The notes under the pieces were generated by a model. That model ran no database searches, was not told where the DNA came from, and worked only from the letters and a program-made list of their open reading frames with translations. A program made the translations under genes and the position numbers. From an uncultured Eubacteriales bacterium (GTDB lineage Bacteria > Bacillota > Clostridia > Oscillospirales > QAMX01), in NCBI GenBank assembly GCA_934546935.1, contig CAKTEH010000016.1, positions 1 to 46,771 on the forward strand: a stretch of 46,771 nt of DNA, read 5' to 3'. Below, piece by piece: positions 41,654 to 46,771 of the stretch. Within the stretch, counting starts at the first letter, position 1; each line of letters opens with the position of its first letter.

Positions 41654-42655
41654 ATGACCATACGGGAACGGTATCAGCAACAGGAAGATCGCATTCTTTC
41701 CCCGCTTGCGGCAAAGGCCAGCCTTTCCAAAGGCAGGGAAAAACCGGAGCCGCAGTGCGAAATCCGCACCGTATTCCAGCGGGATACGGGACGGATTGTA
41801 CATTGCAGCAGCTTCCGGCGTCTGAAGCATAAGACCCAGGTGTTTCTTTCTCCGGACGGCGATCATTACCGCACGCGTTTGACGCACACGCTGGAGGTCT
41901 CCCAAATCGCCCGGACGATCGCCCGCGCGCTTGGGCTGAATGAGGATCTGACAGAAGCTATTGCGATGGGGCATGACCTTGGGCATCCGCCCTTTGGACA
42001 TGCTGGGGAACGGACGCTTGACCGCCTGTGCCCGTATGGGTTTGCCCATAACTGCCAGAGCCTCCGGGTTGTGGACAAGCTGGAGCGCGACGGGGAAGGA
42101 TTGAATTTATGCTATGAAGTCCGGGATGGGATTTTACATCACACCGGTGCGCCCGGCGAAACGCTGGAAGGGCGCGTGGTGCGTATGTCAGACCGGATTG
42201 CCTATATTAACAGCGATATTGATGATGCAGTGCATGCAGGCGTATTGAAAAATACGGATATTCCCGCTCTTATCCGCCGTGCGCTTGGGCAGACATACAG
42301 CGAGCGGATCAATACGCTGGTGTTTTCCATTATTTCGGCATCCCGGGAACAGGCGGATATTTTTATGGAAGAAGAGACTTCTGCGGCGATGGATGCATTG
42401 CGGGATTTCCTGTTTGAATTTGTTTACACCAATCCGGTGGTAAAAAGCGAAGAAACAAAGGCGGATACGCTGCTTGCCAGTTTATATGAACATTTCCGAC
42501 AGAATCCGGATACGATGCCCGTCCAATATATAGAAACAATTTATCGGGAGGATATAGACCGGGCAGTCTGCGATTATATTGCCGGGATGAGCGACCGCTA
42601 TGCATTGGCGGTATATCGGGACATTTTTATCCCAAAAGGTTGGGAAAAGATGTGA
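41654..42655 (+). CDS. dgt: deoxyguanosinetriphosphate triphosphohydrolase-like HD protein
   Basis: A 333-residue HD-domain nucleotide hydrolase that is expected to cut dNTPs to nucleosides and triphosphate. Metal ligands His78 (RLTHTLEV), His107-Asp108 (MGHDLGHPPFGHAGE) and Asp180 (MSDRIAYINSDIDD) are all there; FRRLKHKTQVF is the family's N-terminal mark. It is the short type common upstream of dnaG in Clostridia. ATG 41654 with AGGTGA before it; a GTG three codons earlier overlaps that site. It leads dgt-dnaG-rpoD-radC. The gap to dnaG is 74 bases without a terminator. Confidence 0.93.
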   Translation: MTIRERYQQQEDRILSPLAAKASLSKGREKPEPQCEIRTVFQRDTGRIVHCSSFRRLKHKTQVFLSPDGDHYRTRLTHTLEVSQIARTIARALGLNEDLTEAIAMGHDLGHPPFGHAGERTLDRLCPYGFAHNCQSLRVVDKLERDGEGLNLCYEVRDGILHHTGAPGETLEGRVVRMSDRIAYINSDIDDAVHAGVLKNTDIPALIRRALGQTYSERINTLVFSIISASREQADIFMEEETSAAMDALRDFLFEFVYTNPVVKSEETKADTLLASLYEHFRQNPDTMPVQYIETIYREDIDRAVCDYIAGMSDRYALAVYRDIFIPKGWEKM

Positions 42656-42729
42656 AATGCGTATGATATGGCCTGAAATGGGCATTAATATACAGAATTT
42701 GTCTGAAAACAATATGAAAGGAGGCGCTT

Positions 42730-44481
42730 ATGGCTTTTTCAGAGGCTTTTTTGGAAGAATTGTCCGCGCGCTGCGATATTTATGATGTTGTATCGCGTTA
42801 TGTAACCCTGAAAAAATCCGGTTCTAACTGGTTTGGTCTTTGCCCGTTCCACGGTGAGAAAACGCCTTCTTTTTCTGTCAATACGGAGAAACAGATTTTT
42901 CATTGCTTTGGTTGCGGGGCCGGCGGGAGCGTATACAATTTTATCATGAAAATAGAAAACCTGACCTTTCCAGAGTCGGTTGAGTTCCTGGCTAACATAG
43001 CGGGGATGGATCTTCCAAAGGAGGATTTTCATGATAACCGCAAACGCCTTTATGGATTGAACCTGGACGCAGCACGCTTTTTCCGCGACGTCCTTTTTTC
43101 TGAAAAGGGAAGGGAAGGGCTCGAATACCTGACCGGGAGGGGGTTAAGCCTGCGGACGATTCGCCGGTTTGGCCTTGGCTTTGCTCCTGACGCATGGGGC
43201 GAGCTGATCGACGCAATGACGGCAAAGGGTTACTCTAAAAATGAGTTGCTTACGCTGGGGCTTGTAAAAAATAGTACGAAAGGGCGCGTCTACGACCAGT
43301 TCCGAAACCGTGTCATGTTTCCGATTATTGATATCCGCGGGAATGTTATTGCTTTCGGCGGAAGAGTTATGGACGAAGGAAAGCCGAAATATCTCAACTC
43401 TCCGGAATCGCCTGTTTTCTCCAAAAGCCATAACTTGTTTGCACTCAATTATGCAAAAAAAGCGCAGGGAAGACGCTTAATCCTTGCCGAAGGCTATATG
43501 GACGTTATTGCGCTGCATCAGGCGGGTTTTACGCAGGCGGTGGCTTCGTTGGGCACTTCGCTGACCGCAGACCAGGCAAAGCTGATGAAGCGTTTTGCCG
43601 ACGAGGTTATTATTTCCTATGATGCCGATCATGCCGGGCAGACGGCGGCGGCCCGGGCGGCCGATATTCTGAAAACTGCCGAGCTTTCCATAAAAATACT
43701 GAAGATTCCGGGTGCAAAGGATCCGGACGAATTTATCAAAGCAAATGGGGGGGAGGCATTTGCTTCCCTTTTGGAATCAAGCGAGGAGCATATGATGTTT
43801 ATGCTTGAGCGGATCCGCGCCCAATATGATTTAAGCGATAATGAAGGCCGCATTACATTCCTTAAGGAAGCGGCCGCTGCGCTTGCAAAGCTTCCAAGCC
43901 CGATTGAGCGGGAAATTTATGCTTCCCGTGCAGCGGAAATGGCGTCGATTGCAAAAGATGCGTTGCTGTCTGAGATCGACAGGAGGCGGCGTACGTATTT
44001 AAAAGACCAGAAAAAACAGGAAATCAAAAAAACCATGCAGCCCCAGCGCAATGCGCAGCCGCAGGATCGCGCACTGCGTTATACGGATATCCGTTCCGCG
44101 CGCGCGGAGGAAGGAATTTTGTCCCTTCTGGCCTCCAATGCCTCTTATATCCGGCAGCTGGAGCGGGAACAGATCAGCCAGCAGGATTTCAGCGCCCCGT
44201 TTCTCGGAGGTATTTATACAAGGATATGCGCGCTGATCAATGCCGGACAGCCGGTTTCCGCTGCGGCGCTTTCCCAGGGGCTGACGGAATCGGAAATGTC
44301 GGAGCTTGGCCGCATCCTGTCTGCACCGGCTGGCGGCGATGAGGATACGGCTTTGGAAAACTACATATTTATTTTGAAGGAAGGCCGCGCAAGACGCGGT
44401 GCTGTAGCAGAAAAAGACCCAATGCTTGCACTGCGGGATCTTCATAAAGCAAAGAAATCATACGGAGGTAGTCATAAATGA
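42730..44481 (+). CDS. dnaG: DNA primase
   Basis: DnaG lays down RNA primers at the replication fork. 583 residues: CHC2 zinc finger with Cys38, His41, Cys59 and Cys62 (CPFHGEKTPSF, HCFGCGAGG), catalytic core with FRNRVMFPIIDIRGNVIAFGGR, TOPRIM domain with AEGYMDV (Glu near 254) and SYDADHAGQ, and a C-terminal helicase-binding domain. AAAGGAGG before the ATG. Its TGA overlaps the rpoD ATG as ATGA. Confidence 0.97.
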   Translation: MAFSEAFLEELSARCDIYDVVSRYVTLKKSGSNWFGLCPFHGEKTPSFSVNTEKQIFHCFGCGAGGSVYNFIMKIENLTFPESVEFLANIAGMDLPKEDFHDNRKRLYGLNLDAARFFRDVLFSEKGREGLEYLTGRGLSLRTIRRFGLGFAPDAWGELIDAMTAKGYSKNELLTLGLVKNSTKGRVYDQFRNRVMFPIIDIRGNVIAFGGRVMDEGKPKYLNSPESPVFSKSHNLFALNYAKKAQGRRLILAEGYMDVIALHQAGFTQAVASLGTSLTADQAKLMKRFADEVIISYDADHAGQTAAARAADILKTAELSIKILKIPGAKDPDEFIKANGGEAFASLLESSEEHMMFMLERIRAQYDLSDNEGRITFLKEAAAALAKLPSPIEREIYASRAAEMASIAKDALLSEIDRRRRTYLKDQKKQEIKKTMQPQRNAQPQDRALRYTDIRSARAEEGILSLLASNASYIRQLEREQISQQDFSAPFLGGIYTRICALINAGQPVSAAALSQGLTESEMSELGRILSAPAGGDEDTALENYIFILKEGRARRGAVAEKDPMLALRDLHKAKKSYGGSHK

Positions 44482-45590
44482 CGATTGAGGAAAAAAAGCA
44501 GGGGATCAAGGACCTGATTGAATATGGTAAGAAAAAGGAGAAGATCAATTATAAGGAATTGATGGACGTCCTTGAAGAGCTCGAACTGGATCCCGACCAG
44601 ATTGAAAAACTTTATGATACCTTCGAGAGCCTGGGCATCGAAATTATCACGGAAGATGTAAATTTTGAGCCGGTGGTCGAGGATCTTCCGGAAAATTATG
44701 AAAACGTTGAAGAAGTTACGCAGGAAGAACTTGATGAGACGGCGGCGCTTGCAGACAATTATGCGCTGGATGACCCTGTCCGTATGTATCTCAAAGAAAT
44801 CGGAAAGGTGAATCTTTTGGATCCTGCTGAGGAGATTGATCTTGCAAAGCGTATGAATGAGGGAGACGAAGCCGCCCGGCGCCGTTTGGCGGAGGCAAAT
44901 CTCCGCTTGGTCGTCTCGATTGCGAAGCGTTATGTCGGCCGCGGCATGCAGTTCCTTGACTTAATTCAGGAGGGAAACTTTGGTCTTCTGAAAGCGGTTG
45001 AAAAGTTTGATTATACAAAGGGTTACAAATTTTCCACTTATGCGACTTGGTGGATCCGCCAGGCAATTACGCGCGCGATTGCAGACCAGGCCAGGACGAT
45101 CCGTATCCCTGTGCATATGGTGGAGACAATTAATAAGGTAATGCGTGTTTCCCGCCAGCTTTTGCAGGAACTTGGGCATGATCCTCAGCCTGAAGAGATT
45201 GCGGCGGAGATTGGGATGCCGGTCGATAAGGTACGGGAGATTATGAAGATCGCCCAGGAGCCGGTTTCGTTGGAAACGCCGATCGGCGAAGAGGAAGACA
45301 GCCATTTAGGAGATTTTATTTCTGATGATGATGTTCCGGAACCCTCTGATGCGGCTTCTTTTACACTTTTAAAAGAGCAGCTTGTCGAAGTGCTAAAAAC
45401 TCTGACGCCCAGGGAAGAAAAAGTCCTACGACTGCGCTTTGGAATTGAGGACGGGCGTACCCGTACGCTGGAAGAAGTTGGACGCGAATTCAATGTTACA
45501 CGCGAACGTATCCGCCAGATTGAGGCGAAGGCGCTGCGTAAGCTGCGCCATCCCTCCCGTTCTAAGAAGCTGAAGGACTTCATAAGCTGA
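44478..45590 (+). CDS. rpoD: RNA polymerase primary sigma factor
   Basis: The housekeeping sigma-A factor. 370 residues: short region 1.1, DDPVRMYLKEIGKVNLL (region 1.2), NLRLVVSIAKRY and FSTYATWWIRQAITRAI (2.1-2.4), region 3 and RERIRQIEAKALRKLRHP (4.2). Length is close to Bacillus SigA (371). Coupled to dnaG by a 4-base overlap, and its TGA overlaps the first base of radC. The promoters proposed in this window suit this factor. Confidence 0.98.
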   Translation: MTIEEKKQGIKDLIEYGKKKEKINYKELMDVLEELELDPDQIEKLYDTFESLGIEIITEDVNFEPVVEDLPENYENVEEVTQEELDETAALADNYALDDPVRMYLKEIGKVNLLDPAEEIDLAKRMNEGDEAARRRLAEANLRLVVSIAKRYVGRGMQFLDLIQEGNFGLLKAVEKFDYTKGYKFSTYATWWIRQAITRAIADQARTIRIPVHMVETINKVMRVSRQLLQELGHDPQPEEIAAEIGMPVDKVREIMKIAQEPVSLETPIGEEEDSHLGDFISDDDVPEPSDAASFTLLKEQLVEVLKTLTPREEKVLRLRFGIEDGRTRTLEEVGREFNVTRERIRQIEAKALRKLRHPSRSKKLKDFIS

Positions 45591-46321
45591 TGGCTGGGAA
45601 TGTACATGATGGGCACCGCGAGCGTTTACGCAGACGGGTTGCAAATGAAAGCCTGGATTATTTTGAACCGCATGAGGTGCTGGAGCTGTTGCTTTATTAC
45701 GTGGTCCGGCAGGGAGATACCAATGCCCTGGCGCATAAGCTGATTAATAAGTTTGGATCCTTTGCAAAGGTGCTTGATGCCAACCGGGCAAAGCTAGAAG
45801 AAGTAGACGGGGTAGGAGAAAGCATCTCGTTTTTCCTGAATGTGATCCCGCAGATCTGCCGGAGGTATATGCTTTCCCGCTCGAAAGACCGGCTGAGCGG
45901 TGCTGTTATGAGCAGCGACCATGCGCATGAAATTCTGGCGCCATATTTTATTGGCCGGACAGTGGAAATGCTGTATCTTTTGTGCCTCAACGGCCTTGGC
46001 GAACCGATCGACTGCGTATACATATCGGAAGGGAGCGCAAATGCAACCAGCATAAACATCCGGAAAATTGTACAGGTGGTGATTGAAACCAACGCCACAG
46101 CGGTTGTACTGTGCCATAATCACCCCGATGGGATCGCGCGTCCCTCTCAGCAGGATATTATGTTAACAAAAAATCTGTCGGCGGTATTGGAAGCGATGAA
46201 TGTAGTTCTTCTGGATCACCTGATTATTGTGGATGGGGACTTTGTTTCTTTCCATGATAGTGATGAGAAAGAAGATCCGGATATCGGGGATATGGATAAT
46301 ATCTTCTTTGATGATCTGTAA
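45590..46321 (+). CDS. radC: RadC family JAB-domain protein
   Basis: A 243-residue protein with an N-terminal helix-hairpin-helix part (DYFEPHEVLELLLYY, then LEEVDGVGESISFFL) and a C-terminal JAB/MPN domain with the metal motif HNHPDG followed by Ser and Asp (near 177-190), then LLDHLIIVDGDFVSF. RadC was once linked to DNA repair, but its role is unsettled. The usual HNHPSG reads HNHPDG here. ATG 45590 shares its A with the rpoD TGA; the only upstream ribosome-binding-like site is a distant AAGGA, so re-initiation after rpoD is likely. Confidence 0.93.
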   Translation: MAGNVHDGHRERLRRRVANESLDYFEPHEVLELLLYYVVRQGDTNALAHKLINKFGSFAKVLDANRAKLEEVDGVGESISFFLNVIPQICRRYMLSRSKDRLSGAVMSSDHAHEILAPYFIGRTVEMLYLLCLNGLGEPIDCVYISEGSANATSINIRKIVQVVIETNATAVVLCHNHPDGIARPSQQDIMLTKNLSAVLEAMNVVLLDHLIIVDGDFVSFHDSDEKEDPDIGDMDNIFFDDL

Positions 46322-46355
46322 AGGCATATTTCCTGCTTTCCAGTATAAGCCGGGA

Positions 46356-46369
46356 AGCAGGCGCCTGCT
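46356..46369. repeat. 14-base perfect palindrome with a third copy of its arm
   Basis: AGCAGGCGCCTGCT, preceded by CCTGCTTTCC at 46332-46341. The middle AGCAGG can pair with either neighbour, giving two exclusive hairpins 10-50 bases past the radC stop. Function unknown. Confidence 0.45.
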
Positions 46370-46430
46370 GAAAAGACGGCCGGGAGGGCTTGAAAACAGA
46401 TCTCCGCGAAGCAGATCAGGTTATATAGGA

Positions 46431-46468
46431 AAAACGGCTGTGTTTTTATAATCACGGCCGTTTTTGTT
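46431..46468 (+). terminator. terminator of the dgt-radC operon
   Basis: A 12-bp stem with one G-T pair (46431-46442 with 46453-46464) and a T-rich tail, 110 bases past the radC stop and before the tRNA-Pro promoter. Confidence 0.88.
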
Positions 46469-46581
46469 TGCACGCTGCAATGCTCTTTCTGTATTTCGGG
46501 AGAAGTGCTTAATTTTTCTCCGACAAATAATGTACTTTATTGGACGGTTCTTCGATTTTTGCTGTTTGTCGAAAATTTGTG

Positions 46582-46610
46582 TTGACAAATGCAGTTGTTT
46601 CGATTATAAT
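46582..46610 (+). promoter_or_regulatory. consensus promoter of tRNA-Pro
   Basis: TTGACA, 17 bases, TATAAT: perfect in both boxes and spacing. The start would be about 5 bases before the tRNA. Confidence 0.95.
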
Positions 46611-46621
46611 ACAAAAGCAAT

Positions 46622-46698
46622 CGGGGTGTGGCTCAGTTTGGTAGAGCGCTTGGTTCGGGACCAAGAGGCCGGAGGTTCAAGTCCTCTCACTCCGACCA
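46622..46698 (+). tRNA. tRNA-Pro (CGG)
   Basis: A complete 77-base tRNA: acceptor CGGGGTG/CACTCCG, anticodon CGG in the loop TTCGGGA between CTTGG and CCAAG, encoded CCA. Monocistronic. Confidence 0.96.
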
Positions 46699-46699
46699 T

Positions 46700-46758
46700 A
46701 ACTGGACACCAGTTTTGATACATTTGCGTATCCGAATGGGTGTCCAGTTTTTCTTTTA
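46700..46758 (+). terminator. terminator of tRNA-Pro
   Basis: An 11-bp stem (46700-46710 with 46739-46749) with a long 28-base loop and the tail TTTTTCTTTT. Confidence 0.85.
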
Positions 46759-46766
46759 AGCATTAC

Positions 46767-46771
46767 GGAGG
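46767..46771 (+). promoter_or_regulatory. ribosome binding site at the window edge
   Basis: The last five bases are GGAGG, most likely the ribosome binding site of a plus-strand gene that starts just past the window. It lies right after the tRNA-Pro terminator, so some read-through or an unseen promoter must feed it. Confidence 0.4.

Noticed and set aside
1..46771. CRISPR arrays, transposases, integrases or phage genes
   Set aside because: No regularly spaced repeats and no protein of these kinds were seen on either strand.

Overview
The window looks like a chromosomal segment of a Gram-positive, low-to-mid GC bacterium of the Bacillota, probably class Clostridia (gut Oscillospiraceae- or Christensenellaceae-like; no finer placement is possible from the sequence alone). 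The signs are AGGAGG-type ribosome binding sites on nearly every gene, sigma-A promoters with 17-base spacers, encoded tRNA CCA ends, an IreB protein, a dgt-dnaG-rpoD cluster, a tandem glycine riboswitch and secreted proteins with Clostridia-type stalk (copper amine oxidase N-like) domains. No phage, insertion sequence, CRISPR array or plasmid gene was seen.

Layout. Bases 1-407 are the end of an rRNA operon (5S tail, tRNA-Asn, tRNA-CAU, tRNA-Trp, terminator). Bases 805-12512 are an accessory, carbohydrate and surface segment: a minus-strand pair (GH95 fucosidase-like enzyme and alpha/beta hydrolase), tRNA-Arg, kduD, a 1230-residue repetitive secreted protein, and two tandem type-B carboxylesterases, each unit with its own promoter and terminator. 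Bases 12529-26229 are core genes on the minus strand: ireB alone, then a nine-gene operon read yqhQ-prmC-recA-rimO-pgsA-cysS-mfd-(FHA-ftsW/rodA)-pbp from one promoter at 26201-26229. Next come an alanine/glycine:cation symporter behind a tandem glycine riboswitch and terminator, and a cell-envelope cluster (PBP1A, CapA-like lipoprotein, CAP-domain protein) that diverges from a small BofC-like secreted protein.

Bases 34071-36131 hold a TetR-type regulator, a 73-residue protein and a divergent NAD-dependent epimerase-like enzyme around a shared control region with an inverted repeat. Bases 36656-40697 are a minus-strand operon: split ThrE exporter (two genes), a protein-kinase-like protein, hflX and a yigZ/IMPACT gene. 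An ASCH-domain gene wrecked by several frameshifts lies between thrE and rpmE. Bases 41654-46321 are dgt-dnaG-rpoD-radC on the plus strand, with stop/start overlaps from dnaG to radC, followed by tRNA-Pro behind a perfect consensus promoter.

Points of most interest are the FHA domain fused to a SEDS glycosyltransferase and coupled to its transpeptidase, the tandem riboswitch on a transporter, the multi-frameshift ASCH pseudogene, the repeat-built surface protein, the esterase pair whose usual catalytic glutamate is missing from its motif, and an unexplained 524-base gap at 36132-36655. Nothing here amounts to a clearly new biological system; these are leads, ranked honestly below.
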